From Mytilus trossulus (Eukaryota; Mollusca; Bivalvia; Mytilida; Mytilidae), in contig NW_026963314.1 in NCBI RefSeq assembly GCF_036588685.1, forward strand, positions 1,419,001 to 1,483,000: DNA of 64,000 nt, written 5' to 3'. The position numbers and the translations under genes are program-made. Numbering within the stretch: the first letter of the stretch is position 1; each line of letters opens with the position of its first letter. Shown in pieces: positions 11,544 to 24,141 of the stretch. A model generated the notes under the pieces. The model made no database searches. It worked only from the letters and a program-made list of their open reading frames with translations, and was not told where the DNA came from.

Positions 11544-12457
11544 GCAACTTCACAGCTACAAATTATTTTCATGACTTCCTTTGGCAAACTCTCAACAGAT
11601 CTTTTCAGATTATGTCACATAGATCCCTTTAATAGATACAGTCCCAGGAGATGGAAACTGTTTTGTTTTCTCTCTCTAAGTTCAATCATAAAAGGAGACT
11701 TGAGTCTGAGTAGTACATTTAAGTACAAACAATAATATATTGTATGCTCTCATATGGTCCAAAATTGGATTTATGGGAAGATGGGAGTTAATTTCATAAT
11801 ATAACCCATGATAATACCATAACTTTGATAGGTATATACATGTACAGGGCATACATTACTTGGGAGATTATCATATTTGTGGGCTACATCCTTAAACATT
11901 CAAGCTGCAACAGTCACTTGTATATTTTATGCATCAGTTTAAACCTGATCAAAAATCGTTTTCACTCTACCAAGTACTTTATCACTATATCACTATCAGG
12001 TTCACATTTGAACCTATTTAGCAATACACACTTATCGTTATATAACATTACAGTACTAAAACTGAACTCTGTCTCAGTAACTAAAATTGCACCTATTTAA
12101 CAAAAAAAAACTTGAAATCTTACAAGTTTTCTTTCACCATGTGAAGTTTTCTAATTATCATCTTTTTAAATTGAGTAAATAAAATTTGTTACCAGCATCC
12201 TTTTCTTCAAAACATAAAGTTTAAGCATGGTATAATGTCAAATTTATTGAAATATTTGAAGAAATAAAACAAAACATTTGTTTAATTCCAGTTTTAAGGA
12301 TTTGAAATAAAATGTAATGATGTATGAAATTTGGGTACTGACCTCATTACAGAATCATGGATTGTTTGGAGGTCAGTTGAAACCCATTTTTCTATGACTC
12401 CAGATGAACTCAAAATTAAATTGGTGACCGTGTAACTATATTGTAAACAAGGATAGT
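11544..12457 (-). pseudogene. Candidate two-exon gene fragment, damaged
   Basis: Exon a (12457-12343) lies between an acceptor (TTTTTTAG) and a donor (ATGAG|GTCAGT) and is open for 37 codons, including SGVIEKWVSTDLQTIHDSVM. Exon b starts at 11705 after CTACTCAG and continues in the matching phase (RLKSPFMIELRERKQNSFHL and onward, with SVESLPKEVMKIICSCEVAN near its end). Exon b has one TGA stop near 11609, which could be a decayed CGA codon, and at 11544 it runs into the MITE described separately. Across the insertion the frame resumes with MRVPKLHIYC. I do not recognise the protein. In AT-rich DNA two short open exons with matching phases can arise by chance, so this is a candidate only. Confidence 0.3.
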
Positions 12458-12511
12458 CTAAAAAATAAGCACAGAATAAACTTTTGTCTGGTTCATAGAA
12501 AAAGTTGGTGA

Positions 12512-12592
12512 ATAAAACTCACAATATAGGTGCAATTTGTGTACTCTCATGTTAGCAACTTCACAACAGAACTACAAATTTATTTTCATGAC
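12512..12592. repeat. Local duplicate of the MITE target site (empty-site paralogue)
   Basis: The sequence AAAGTTGGT...GTGCAATTTGTGTACTCTCATGTTAGCAACTTCACA...TTTTCATGAC resembles the combined flanks of the MITE (about 10328-10379 and 11541-11577) but is uninterrupted. It defines the insertion boundary and shows that the flanking segment was duplicated locally before insertion. Confidence 0.7.
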
Positions 12593-14369
12593 CAAAACAA
12601 ACAAAAAAGTACAAACCTGAATGCAATAAAATTCTTTGCCATGCACGACCTGATACGACCGCAGATGTATATTGAGCATATAAATAACACAATTTTTTTT
12701 GTCAGTTGAAATCAAACATATTTTAATTTTGGATCCTTTAAACTTCAATATGGACTAATTTGAAAACAGGTAGCAGGTAGACCCACATATTTCTATTCAG
12801 CAGAAGTCTCTAACTACATATCTCCTTAATTTCATATGATAGTAAGTCCTACAAAAATATTGAAAATGTGTACAATTAATTTTTTTCTAGCTTCTCTCAT
12901 GTGAAAGCAGTACCTTTTTGGTCACTATTAATGTGTTGCGTCTAAATAAGAATTGTAACACTGTATAGTGATTGAACAGGTTAAACAAATACTTTTCAAG
13001 AAATCAAAAAAAGAAGACAACTTGAAACAGCACAGCCATGCCAGTATATGTATGTATAAAACTCAGATCAGAATAGCATGGACAATATGTTAGTTTTATG
13101 TCCTTGTGAATTTATTGTGAGGAAAGTTATCAATAATTCTGCAGATAATGCAATTTATTCAAGTGTTTTGTACATTGCTGTTAAAATTTTCACACAATCA
13201 GTGAAACATTTAAACACGCTAAACTGAATTTTTATTACTGAAAGTTTCAAACATTGATAAATGTTTTATTTACCAAATAACTCATGTGTTTCTGTGAGAG
13301 AAAAAAAATCATGTGCAATTTTTGGAATTAAAGGGAAAGAAGATCCTTTTCTCGCTCTGGTGCATGTCAATTGTGAATATATACTTACGGTATCCAAATA
13401 TATTTTCTTTATCATGATACTCACATCAACATTATCAAGAAGTACAGATTAAATGTTTAAAACACCCTATTTTGAGTGCATCTCCTGCCAAATCTGTACT
13501 AGATGAGTATAAGTTATGTAAATAAGGTAAATAAAAAAATAAAAATACTCCCAATAATTTACTTTAACCCCAAAATCAATTCTTATCTTCCTTTTGAGTT
13601 TTGTGTATGAACCTCCTGGTAAAATTTCATGGAAATCCATTTACTTAAATCAAGTTATTGTCTGAAACCAAATGTTTTTTTTTTAACATGCTTGTATTTC
13701 CCATTTCCATTCTCAATTTTTTTTTGCTGTCATATAAGAACTTGAAAAGTAAGCTACATTATGTACATGTAACAAAAAAAATATATGCAAGAAATAACAT
13801 AAAAATGACTGTGAATTTAATAGTACATGATATTGATGTAAAACTCACAAACTGAAGATGATCAGAAATACAAATGGTTTTTTTTTCGAGTAAGATTTTT
13901 TTTTACCGAAGCCCTTCAGCGCTATCATTTAAAATTATTAAGTCAAAATTTAACACTAGTATTAAGGTTTTTCATAACAAATTGGCAAATACAGTCTTAT
14001 TATCACCTAAAAAATACTGTGTACAGACTGACATGTGCGGTTTGGGAAGTTTTTATGTTTTTAGATATATAAAAGTTAAATTTATTTTGCATATCTGAAA
14101 GATAAAATCATTTTTGGCAAGATCTGGATTCAAAATATTTTTTTGTCCCAGCTTTTTTATTCTTCAATTTGGAAACCAGAATATTTGTTTCAAGAAAAAA
14201 AGCATTTTCCATCTGAACTTATAATTTTATTTAAGACATAAACAAAACGTTATTGTAGCCTTGGACATTCGTTCTGAACATGCATGATATATTTGCCACT
14301 GAACGTTAAACAACCAACAACCAATCAGTATCTAGGACATTATAAAGCTGGCATTTAAGGTAGCGCCTT
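12593..14369. other. Intergenic or intronic sequence
   Basis: AT-rich with homopolymer runs. The stretch at about 13440-13670 resembles a dispersed non-coding mussel repeat I have seen before. No exon could be supported. Confidence 0.4.
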
Positions 14370-14810
14370 CCTCATATTATGACATAATAGTATGACAAAA
14401 TTGATTTATGTTATATCGAGATGATTATATAGTATAGACATGTACTATAGTATAGACATGTATCGTAATAATATAATGAGGTGACAACTTAGTATGAAGT
14501 AGTTGCTTAATGTTAGATAAGATGTCTTTAAAGTATAAAATGTATCTTTATGCTATAGCAATATTACATAATGGTTTAGTAAAATGACAAATCAGTATGA
14601 AAACGTTGCTCCATGCTATATCTCTCCTAACACAGTGAAATGACAGAATAGTTTGACAAGGTAGCTCCATGTAAATGTATCTTAGTGGTATAGCGAATTG
14701 ACAGAGTATATTAGTCAAATGTCTTTATAGTATATAAATGTGTCTTAGTGATATAGCAAATTGACAGAGTATTAGAGTCAAATGTCTCTATAGGATAGAA
14801 CATTTGCTTC
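14370..14810. repeat. Degenerate minisatellite, unit about 60 bp
   Basis: Loose tandem copies of a unit built on AATTGACAGAGTAT, GTCAAATGTCTTTATAG, TATAAATGTGTCTTAGTG and ATATAGCA. The best-conserved neighbours are at about 14697 and 14758, roughly 62 bp apart. Earlier copies toward 14370 are more diverged. Confidence 0.55.
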
Positions 14811-15195
14811 ATAATATATCTTTAACCTTAATGATATGGTTATTCTTATCATAAGGCAGTGGGGGCGTTCCATAGCTATTTCTCCTATTTGTTCAACAGA
14901 AAAAAGGACATTTACAAAATTGTATGCTTCTTCCGAAGGCAGATTGTGAGCGTAAATGAAGTCTGACCCCATTTTTTTATTTCATTTTTCCATTAAGTAT
15001 AAGATTAAGTTCATTTATAGAAACATATAGCGAAATCCTTTATTAAATACAAAAAGTGATTTAGACCCGCGACCCCCCTCAATTTATTCTCCCTCAATGC
15101 AAGTCAAAAACAAGCAACACCATTTTTTGCAAATACAAGCAAATCAATAAAATAGCAAAGCAAAATCGTAAACTCAAACAACACATCTTACTTAC

Positions 15196-16425
15196 TTTGT
15201 CAGCATGCTGTAACCATGTTTTCTCTACGTCGTCTTTACTATGCCTTTCATTATGTTCAGGACACAAGTATTGTCCATTTTCACACATTTCACAAAGTTC
15301 TCTAAAGGTCATTCTGCCTTCTTTATTAGAGTAGTCACCATTGCTACATTTTGCTTTAATATCGTAAGATATGCTCTGTCTTAATCTTTCCTTTAACTCC
15401 TCAATTTTTGTACATAGCTCTTCTAAAATGGTGCTATATATGTTATCCTCCACATCAGTTAATTTCCATACCTGGAAGGCTATGGCATTCTTTGAGAAAC
15501 AGACACATAACTTTCTAAGACCAGTTTTATCTAAATTGACCAATGTCTTTCCTCTGTATAACGTTTTCTGTCCCGCTTTCTCACAGACTTTATATCTTGT
15601 AATATAATAGAATAGAATATGATTGAAATAAGCCAGGGGGAGAAATTTAAATTCAAGTATCAACCATGGTGAAAAACTAAAACTTCTCTTTTCACTCTCA
15701 AACATGTTCTTAATAATATCGATAGAAGTCGATTGCTGTTTAATCATACATGGCATATAATATGAATTTGGTATAAGACTAGAATCGTCCTTGGTATCTA
15801 TAAACTTGGGTTTTACTAAAATATCAAATTTTTCCATTACATGAAGTATATGAGTTTTATATTTTCCAAACTCTAACTCTAGTTCTTTGTCAAAAAGCCT
15901 ATCAATTATGTCATCTGATAACTGTCCTGTATTTTTCAGATGTTGCCAGTCATTCGAGTTTACTATTGCATGATTTCGTTTCAATTCATGGTCATCACAT
16001 ACTAGGCACCTAAAACATTTAACCAACCACTCTGGCTGTAGAATGATGTACTCCTTTATGTCTTCGAAAAAAATAATGTTCCCAATTTTATGTTGGTAAT
16101 TTAGGAAAGGAAGAAGTTGTTTTTCTTCGATGAAAGTTATTTGGGATAATTCCACCATATTCTGGAATGACAATATATTCTGTTTCGATTCGTGTTTCAA
16201 CACGCTTAACGCATTTTCTAGTTGAATCCACTGCGTGGGGAGTTCTTCCTTGAAAAACATCGTCTCTTTTGCAACTTCAAAAATGTTGTCTTTCAATTTT
16301 TTACAGTCGCTTTCAAGAAATTCTGTGTTAGAAATAAAATGTATGCCTCTATTGTGATTAGCTTTATCTTGACATCCAAAAAATTCTTCAAATCTTTCGA
16401 TGTACTCTTTTTTCCTCTTTACAAA
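15196..16425 (-). CDS. ROCO GTPase, exon 4: end of Roc plus COR domain
   Basis: This 1230-nt exon (410 codons) has its acceptor AG at 16427-16426 and its donor GT at 15195-15194 (GACAAA|GTAAGT). It starts in phase 0 after exon 3 and finishes the Roc domain: a basic helix (FVKRKKEYIERFEEFFG), then GIHFISN at the G5 position. The COR domain follows: WIQLENALSVL, the winged-helix-like segment KIGNIIFFEDIKEYIILQPEWLV, then SYYMPCMI, a hydrophobic FLPLAYFNHILFYYI stretch and QKTLYRGK. It ends in a Cys/His-containing segment (CENGQYLCPEHNERH). COR mediates dimerisation of ROCO proteins and couples it to the GTPase cycle. No kinase, LRR or ankyrin part is visible; the next exon must lie below 15194 or outside the window. 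Codons are uninterrupted and the exon looks functional. Confidence 0.88.
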
Positions 16426-17059
16426 CTGAAAAAACAGCAAACTGAAATTGTCAATACCTTTGTCAAACAGTAAAACCTTTATACATGTTAAAGCAATTTA
16501 CAAAATAGTACTGGGATATTTTAGTGATCTAAACGTCACAAAACAAGATTCTTTTACATCATGGAATTTTAACTCTTTGTATTTTTTTTCGTGTACAATA
16601 AAAATCTTACAAACACACATAACGCCAGATAACAACATGCCAAACGCACTAATCGACTGGAAGACGAGGGAATATTAATGTAAATAATTTCGTTATTGGC
16701 TTTGTTAAAACGTTTTGCTTTGTATTCCTTTTTTAAAAACTTCAAATACTTAATCTAGTGTTCAATTATAGTACAACATACTGTTCAAGCAGACGTAAAT
16801 GAACATACTCGTTTTCATACTACATATTATACTGATATACGTCACGGCATACAAGTTGTAATTTAAAAATGTTTTTTTCTATTTCTTGTCGTTATTGTTT
16901 GTGTTGACTATTCCTCTTTTTAAATAATGTTAAAAACCAAAACATGTAATTTGGTTAGTAACATATATCTATTTAACATAATTAAAGGCAACAGTAGATC
17001 AAAATTCATCAATTGATTAAGAGAAAACAAATCCGGATTACAAACTAAAACAGAGAGAA

Positions 17060-17300
17060 ACACATCAACTAAAAGATGAAAACGGCATTATACATTGAAA
17101 CGAACATTTTAAAACAACTGCCATATTCCTGACTAAGTAAAAGGAGATGTTAAGAAAATGGTGGGTTGAACAAGGTTTTATGACTAGCCAACCCTCCTGC
17201 TTAAATAACAATGTTATAAATATTGATAAAATGACAACAATACGTGACACAAATACAGCACAATCACACGCATGATCACTGGCCACAGAGAAACGCCCAA
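17060..17300. repeat. Dispersed mussel-type repeat fragment
   Basis: Contains ATGGTGGGTTGAAC and CAAGGTTTTATGACTAGCCAACCCTCCTG, and then ACAACAATACGTGACACAAATACAG. The first part is the reverse complement of a related block at 47790-48000. Recognition as a common mussel repeat is from memory. Confidence 0.45.
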
Positions 17301-17999
17301 ACAAGTTATAAATAAGTCGCCCAAACACACAACGACAGACAGCACAAACAGTGATACACTTATGTAAGGAATAAGTAGACATGAACTATAAAGAACTATT
17401 TTAACGATTTCAGTTCAACTTATTATCACGATAGTGTCTGTATTGAAAGGCTATTTTATAAATAATTGGACTACAAACAATAAGACGTTACACATTTTCA
17501 AACAAAAAACACCAAAAATAAACACATAAATGTGTGTATACAAAATTTTGATGATATTATTTAGAATTGTATTATCTGAAAAAAATTGTTGTGGTTCCTC
17601 ATAAAATGATAATTATAACATGTATAACACAAAACAAGAAATGTATGTCTACGATTCCCATTTTTATACAAAAAGCTCTGTTTAATGAGATTAACCTAGT
17701 CAATTTATCTATACAAAACACTAAAATTGCAACTAATTACAACACAAGCTTGTTTCAGTGCAAATATAACCCCGGGAAATTCCGGCATAAGTCCGTGAAC
17801 TTCGGCACGGGTTAAAGTAAAGTGTGTCTACAATTGACGCTATGCCGCTGCTTTAAACGCAAAACCGTTTAAAATATATACAAATTTATTCACAAGTTTA
17901 CAGTTTGAAAGCTAAAGGAAGACTGCCCGAGCAACTGTTTACAAAACATATGAATTGAGTCCGAGATAAGGGTAATAAAACATTATAAAAGGTTCTCAT

Positions 18000-18018
18000 A
18001 ATATATATATATATATAA
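18000..18018. repeat. (AT)n microsatellite
   Basis: About nine AT dinucleotides in an AT-rich setting. Confidence 0.8.
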
Positions 18019-18302
18019 TTGTCCAATCTTATGTAATAATGGGCCGGTAATAATACGCTGAACATTGTCCTCCAGCTTAATTTTTTAAAATAGCGATAAC
18101 TGCTTTTGTAGTTCGAGTGTTAGATGCATGTAGTATCTCTCACACTTTTGACAGGCATCGGATTAAGTTGTAAAATAGTAAATCTACATGTATTATCACT
18201 TTGGATATTTGAAATAAGAAACATTATATTTAGGAAAGGGAACATTGAAAATAAGAAATATTCAACTTGAAACTAAAATGGGAAATAATCAATTTAAAAC
18301 AA

Positions 18303-18403
18303 GAGTTCATATAAATATTTAAGTCAAAACGAGAGTTCATATAAATATTTAAGTCAAAACGAGAGTTCATATAAATATTCAATTCAAAACGAGAGTTCAT
18401 ATT
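18303..18403. repeat. 30-bp minisatellite, four units (copy 1)
   Basis: Units begin GAGTTCATATAAATATTTAA at 18303, 18333, 18363 and 18393. The array is repeated at about 22336-22436 by the large duplication. Apparent minus-strand peptides here are repeat translations. Confidence 0.85.
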
Positions 18404-18557
18404 AAGCACTTTGCGAATTATTGTAAAAGTTCCTAAAGTCACTTTTCTTCCGGTTATATTCTCCACTACTTCCATTAAGTGCTCGTCCCGAGCACAAATT
18501 GCTACATTTAGTCATTGGGTTGGTAATGTTATATTTCATCTGCGGGAATTTGTCCTT

Positions 18558-18650
18558 GGGTAATTCGTCTTTGGGTAATTCGTCTATCAATTGGGTAATT
18601 CGTCTTTGGGTAATTTGTCTTTGGGTAATTCGTCAATGGGTAATTCATTT
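18558..18650. repeat. 15-bp minisatellite, six units (copy 1)
   Basis: GGGTAATTCGTCTTT-type units at 18558, 18573, 18593, 18608, 18623 and 18638, just upstream of the 5' LTR. A duplicate array lies at about 22591-22683. Confidence 0.85.
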
Positions 18651-18742
18651 TCCTGGTTGCTGAAAGTGTGTACATACTGAAAACATCACGAACATAGAAA
18701 ATGCACATATATTGGATGTTTTCTTTAATATACAAAGGGGGG

Positions 18743-18896
18743 TGTTGAGAAACCCACGAACTTTAGCGTGACGTCCTGCGGACGTCGGTAAGGAACTTTC
18801 ATTGTAACGTCATTCTTTTGTTGTTGTTACTTTATACATGAATGTGGCTTATGCAATACAAATATACACCTTAGAACTTTTGTTTCCTTCACGATA
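18743..18896 (+). repeat. BEL/Pao LTR, duplicated copy
   Basis: 154 bp beginning TGTTGAGAAACCC and ending TTCACGATA, with an internal GACGTCCTGCGGACGTC palindrome. It is the copy 1 counterpart of the 5' LTR at 22776-22929. Confidence 0.85.
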
Positions 18897-18909
18897 TTAT
18901 GGTGCCATG

Positions 18910-20108
18910 CAGGGTTTCCGCTGGCGGTCGCCATTTTCGCAATTTGCGAAAAAATAATAGTTGTGGCGATAAAAATTCGTCATTTGCGAAAGAATTTGGC
19001 GAAAGAAAAATATTTATTTTCCTCTATCTTGTTTATTTACTTTTTTCGCGTTTCTAGGACTTTACCCGATCAGACAATACTTGGAATTCACCTTGACCTC
19101 ATTAAGGTTTGGACAGAAAATTAATAATCAGCTGATTGCATTTTATAGCTATCGACAACAAGGGACTATAATAATAAACGTGTTGATTGAATTGTTTGAC
19201 AAAATGATATGGTTAAATGGCTTCTGCTAAATGTCACATACAGAATTTATTTACCACTTTGCGACGCTCGTGTTTGAAGCAAACTTTTGATGTGTCCTCC
19301 GCTTTTAAAGAAAGTTTAGAAACGAAAGCTGTTGTTGTGACGAAAAATGTCCAAAAGCAAGAAAAATCTCGGATTTAAAACTTTAATTATCCTTTGACTT
19401 AAATATCGGTAATTGATTGGAAGACGTTTTTAAAGTCGTTTGAGTGACACACGTGTTTCAAGCCTAGTTTTTTGTCTCAACTTTTTCATTTAGGATGGTC
19501 AAGAAAAGAAAACTGTCGTTATAATGAAATCTATCCAAAAGGTTGGTTCGAATGAGAGTACTTAGCCCTTCAATGTAATGACTACACATGAAACGAGGGA
19601 TCAATTTCATGTGATCAAAGCTTTTGTTTTGTTGTAAAAAAAACTTCTCAGTACAAAAGGGAACATTGATCAGTACTTTACTTTTAAAGACACTTTCCCT
19701 ACAAACTATACTGGTATTATATAATCAAAACATGTCCATTAATTTTGTTATATTCCAGGACGTATATATTCTTTATTATTAAAAGTTTAGTGGCCCAATC
19801 AATTAGAAAAGTTGTTTAAAATACAATGAATAGTTTTCCCTTATAAATAAAAAAAAATGTTGTTTTAAAGTAAATTTTTAATGTTTATTCATTAACATGT
19901 AAACTCTCAAATAAGTTTGAGAGCATGAACATAGACACAATGGGCAAAATCATCTTAATTAAGGGATAAGGGAAAGGAGAAAAACTTGTAAATTTTAAAC
20001 GAAAAATATAGTTATGTTATTTGGCGAAAAAAATAATAAAGTGGCGAAAAATATATTGTTTTGGCGAAAGAGGTGGCGAAAAAAAATATTGACCCAGCGG
20101 AAACCCTG
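18910..20108. mobile_element. hAT-type MITE, copy 1
   Basis: 1199 bp with terminal inverted repeats (CAGGGTTTCCGCTGG and its complement) and a perfect 8-bp target duplication, GTGCCATG (18902-18909 and 20109-20116), the hAT hallmark. Subterminal regions hold repeated TGGCGAAA/TTTCGCAA boxes. No transposase is encoded. It sits in the primer binding region of the retroelement and was copied with it. Confidence 0.88.
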
Positions 20109-20127
20109 GTGCCATGACCTCTGGAAA

Positions 20128-22273
20128 ATGTCAACAAAGTTAAAAGGAACACGTTCGGGACACAGGAGCGCTCTCACAAGGCTTTTGCGGAGATTTGACG
20201 ATGTGAAATCAATCGAAGAGTTCGACAGCGATTAACTTTCAACCATTTTGGATTTGATCATTGATAAGCAAAGATTTTTGTCAGACTTGAACAATCAACT
20301 TATAAGTGAATTATCGAAAGAGGAACTTGAAGTGGAAATTTCTGATTCAGATGAGTATTCTATAACTTTAGAGACAAAAATACGCAAAATGCGTAAATTT
20401 CTAGAACCAAACCGCCCGTAGCTATTCACTCCCAGTAACAGATAGTTCACTTAACCCCTTAGCTCAAAGTTTTGATGTCAATAGAAACCAAACAACATCG
20501 TTCAATTCACAACTCATGTATGCTCCTCATATGTCAAACAGCAACAACCAATTTCACAAATTACCAAAGTTAGAACTTTCTAAATTCGATGGCAACATTC
20601 TTAATTGGCAAGCATTCTGGGAATCTTACGACACAGCAATTCATAGTAATCCCTCATTAACAGACGCCCAGAAATTCAACTATTTGAAAACACTACTTCA
20701 AAACGAAGCTTTGACTACAGTTTCGGGTTTTACGCTTACAAACTTAAACTACAGTAAAGCAATAGATTTATTACACCAGCGATTTGGACAGACTCAAAAC
20801 ATCACGCACGCGTACATGCAGACTTTGTAAGCTCTACCTGCACCCGATAGTACAGTACAATCATGCCGCAGATTTTATGACAAGTCAGAAACGCTCATAA
20901 GAGGACTAGAAGCACTAGGTCAAAGTCAGGAATCATATGGTGCATTACTTATACCTATTATGCTCAACAAATTACCAAGTAGAATTAAGGAGAATATTAC
21001 CTGTGAACATGGTTTAAAACAGTGGTCGCTTGATGAACTCAGACAACACTTATTTAATGAGATAATTATATTAGAAGCCGGACAAAGAGTTAATTTAAAA
21101 TCAGATGAAACATTGCATATCACAGTATACCTTGCAAAAACTGACACAAAAAATAACTACAATAACAATAACAGAAAGCCACAGAAAAGTGAGGTAGCCG
21201 TTCACACGCGGAAACCATGTATTTATTGCGGTGAGTCTCATAGCCCTAATACATGTATGAAAATTGTTGACCAAAAAGCCCGTCTAGAAATCCTTAAACA
21301 AAAGAAAGCTTGTTTTAATTGTCTTGGCAACCACCGAGTTACAGATTGTAAGTCTAAAGGAACTTGTAAACAATGTGGACGAAAACATCATACCAGTATT
21401 TGTTTAAATAAGAGACTTCAGTCTTCGTTTTCTAGCAACAGTATTTCGAATCATAACAATAAAGATAATAAACCCGCTTCATCAGATAAGCTAGATATAG
21501 TCGAAACCGCATCAGCAATGCACTGTACAATGTACTACATATTCACAAGTACTTCTCAAGACCGCAATAGCTACTGTGCACTCAAACGCGCAAGTCAGTA
21601 TGGACGCAAACATACTATTCGACGAAGGGGCTCAGCGCTCATTTATTACAGAAAGTCTAGCGGAGCAACTAGAACTAAAACAATACGGAACAGAAGCCAT
21701 ATCAATTTCTGGATTTGGAGGAGGTAACGGATCAATACGCCATTTGAAAACCGCTGACATATTTGTACTCACGGAAGACGGAAGCCGCATACAGCTGAAT
21801 ATACTCATTGTTCCTGAAATAGCTTCACCGATACGGATACATACTACCGAGACAACTAACTTACCTTACTTGCGCGGATTAAAATTGGCACACCCGCTTT
21901 CAGGACATGACGTTGTCTCCGTAAATTTATTGATAGGCGCTGACCATTATTGGGATTTCATGGAAGATACGATAATACGAGGCAACGGTCCAACTGCAGT
22001 CAAGTCAAGAATAGGGTATTTGCTATCCGGCCCGACACAGAAATCAACAGAAAGAACTACTTCAATGATGAACATTTTAATTGGACACAAAGAAGAGGAA
22101 TATGATTTAGAAAACTTCTGGAAAATCGAGTCATTAGGAATAACACCACAGAATAAGGAGAAATCAAACGCATAATATTTGGAAAACTATCTACAAATAT
22201 ATCGTACGATGCCAATACTTGTAAATACACAGCAAAACTTCCATGGAAAGACGACCATAAACCACCTCCGTCC
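20128..22273 (+). pseudogene. BEL/Pao gag-protease fragment, copy 1
   Basis: Gag begins at the ATG at 20128 (KLKGTRSGHRSALTRLLRRF-type matrix region) and is stopped by TAA at 20233. A later frame (20516-20830) holds the conserved gag core FDGNILNWQAFWESYDTAI and ends in the same TAA as copy 2. Downstream are two zinc knuckles and the A17-type protease motif FDEGAQRSFIT; these are split between frames because of a change near 21525-21600. The sequence ends at the duplication junction before reverse transcriptase. It is non-functional. Confidence 0.88.
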
Positions 22274-22335
22274 AACATTGAAAATAAGAAATATTCAACT
22301 TGAAACTAAAATGGGAAATAATCAATTTAAAACAA

Positions 22336-22683
22336 GAGTTCATATAAATATTTAAGTCAAAACGAGAGTTCATATACATATTTAAGTCAAAACGAGAGTT
22401 CATATAAATATTCAATTCAAAACGAGAGTTCATATTAAGCACTTTGCGAATTATTGTAAAAGTTCCTAAAGTCACTTTTCTTCCGGTTATATTCTCCACT
22501 ACTTCCATTAAGTGCTCGTCCCGAGCACAAATTGCTACATTTAGTCATTGGGTTGGTAATGTTATATTTCATCTGCGGGAATTTGTCCTTGGGTAATTCG
22601 TCTTTGGGTAATTCGTCTATCAATTGGGTAATTCGTCTTTGGGTAATTTGTCTTTGGGTAATTTGTCAATGGGTAATTCATTT
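22336..22683. repeat. Second copies of the 30-bp and 15-bp minisatellites
   Basis: Carried by the 4033-bp duplication. One unit differs in each array (ATATACATA at about 22371; AATTTGTCAATGGG near 22661). Confidence 0.8.
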
Positions 22684-22775
22684 TCCTGGTTGCTGAAAGT
22701 GTGTACATACTGAAAACATCACGAACATAGAAAATGCACATATATTGGATGTTTTCTTTAATATACAAAGGGGGG

Positions 22776-22929
22776 TGTTGAGAAACCCACGAACTTTAGC
22801 GTGACGTCCTGCGGACGTCGGTAAGGAACTTTCATTGTAACGTCATTCTTTTGTTGTTGTTACTTTATACATAAATGTGGCTTATGCAATACAAATATAC
22901 ACCTTAGAACTTGTGTTTCCTTCACGATA
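22776..22929 (+). repeat. BEL/Pao 5' LTR
   Basis: Begins TGTTGAG after GGGGG and ends ACGATA. It is followed by TTAT and then TGGTGCCATG, the presumed primer binding site, which the hAT MITE interrupts. Confidence 0.9.
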
Positions 22930-22942
22930 TTATGGTGCCATG

Positions 22943-24141
22943 CAGGGTTTCCGCTGGCGGTCGCCATTTTCGCAATTTGCGAAAAAATAATAGTTGTGGC
23001 GATAACAATTCGTCATTTGCGAAAGAATTTGGCGAAAGAAAAATATTTATTTTCCTCCATCTTGTTTATTTACTTTTTTCGAGTTTCTCGGACTTTACCC
23101 GATCAGACAATACTCGGAATTCACCTTGACCTCATTAAGGTTTGGACAGAAAATTAATAATCAGCTGATTGCATTTTATAGCTATCGACAACAAAGGACT
23201 ATAATAATAAACGTGTTGATTGAATTGTTTGACAAAATGATATGGTTAAATGGCTTCTGCTAAATGTCACATACAGAATTTATTTACCACTTTGCGACGC
23301 TCGTGTTTGAAGCAAACTTTTGATGTGTCCTCCGCTTTTAAAGAAAGTTTAGAAACGAAAGCTGTTGTTGTGACGAAAAATGTCCAAAAGCAAGAAAAAT
23401 CTCGGATTTAAAACTTTAATTATCCTTTGACTTAAATATCGGTAATTGATTGGAAGACGTTTTTAAAGTCGTTTGAGTGACACACGTGTTTCAAGCCTAG
23501 TTTTTTGTCTCAACTTTTTCATTTAGGATGGTCAAGAAAAGAAAACTGTCATTATAATGAAATCTATCCAAAAGGTTGGTTCGAATGAGAGTACTTAGCT
23601 CTTCAATGTAATGACTACACATGAAACGAGGGATCAATTTCATGTGATAAAAGCTTTTGTTTTGTTGTAAAAAAACTTCTCAGTACAAAAGGGAACATTG
23701 ATCAGTACTTTACTTTTAAAGACACTTTCCCTACAAACTATACTGGTATTATATAATCAAAACATGTCCATTAATTTTGTTATATTCCAGGACGTATATA
23801 TTCTTTATTATTAAAAGTTTAGTTGCCCAATCAATTAGAAAAGTTGTTTAAAATACAATGAATAGTTTTCCCTTATAAATAAAAAAAAAATGTTGTTTTA
23901 AAGTAAATTTTTAATGTTTATTCATTAACATGTAAACTCTCAAATAAGTTTGAGAGCATGAACATAGACACAATGGGCAAAATCATCTTAATTAAGGGAT
24001 AAGGGAAAGGAGAAAAACTTGTAAATTTTAAACGAAAAATATAGTTATGTTATTTGGCGAAAAAAAAAAAAAAGTGGCGAAAAATATATTGTTTTGGCGA
24101 AAGAGGTGGCGAAAAAAAATATTGACCCAGGGGAAACCCTG
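22943..24141. mobile_element. hAT-type MITE, copy 2 (in the primer binding site)
   Basis: Same element as at 18910, with target duplication GTGCCATG at 22935-22942 and 24142-24149. One right-end base is mutated (CCCAGGGGAAACCCTG). The insertion separates the LTR from gag by 1.2 kb. Because the duplicated target falls inside TGGTGCCATGACC, a complete-looking binding site is re-created at the far end of the MITE. Confidence 0.88.

Larger units (their letters stand above)
18241..22273. repeat. Tandem duplication of 4033 bp, copy 1
   Basis: The interval is repeated in the same orientation at 22274-26305 with roughly 1 percent difference. It includes about 500 bp of original flank with two minisatellites, a 5' LTR, the hAT MITE, gag, protease and the start of pol of a BEL/Pao element. 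At the junction (22274) the pol sequence jumps back to the flank through a shared AACAT, which also occurs at 18241 and 26306. Copy 1 is therefore a partial element whose pol stops at the duplication edge. Confidence 0.9.

Noticed and set aside
13386-13440. Possible minus-strand exon ending in GATACC|GTAAGT
   Set aside because: No acceptor precedes it before an in-frame stop, and the segment resembles a dispersed non-coding repeat.
14778-14972. Minus-strand frame just downstream of the COR exon, considered as the next ROCO exon
   Set aside because: No acceptor in a compatible phase and the peptide has no ROCO-like features; the DNA looks like a dispersed element.
18230-18735. Minus-strand open frames with repeated MNSRFDLNIY or TNYPK units
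   Set aside because: They are translations of the 30-bp and 15-bp minisatellites and recur only because of the large duplication.
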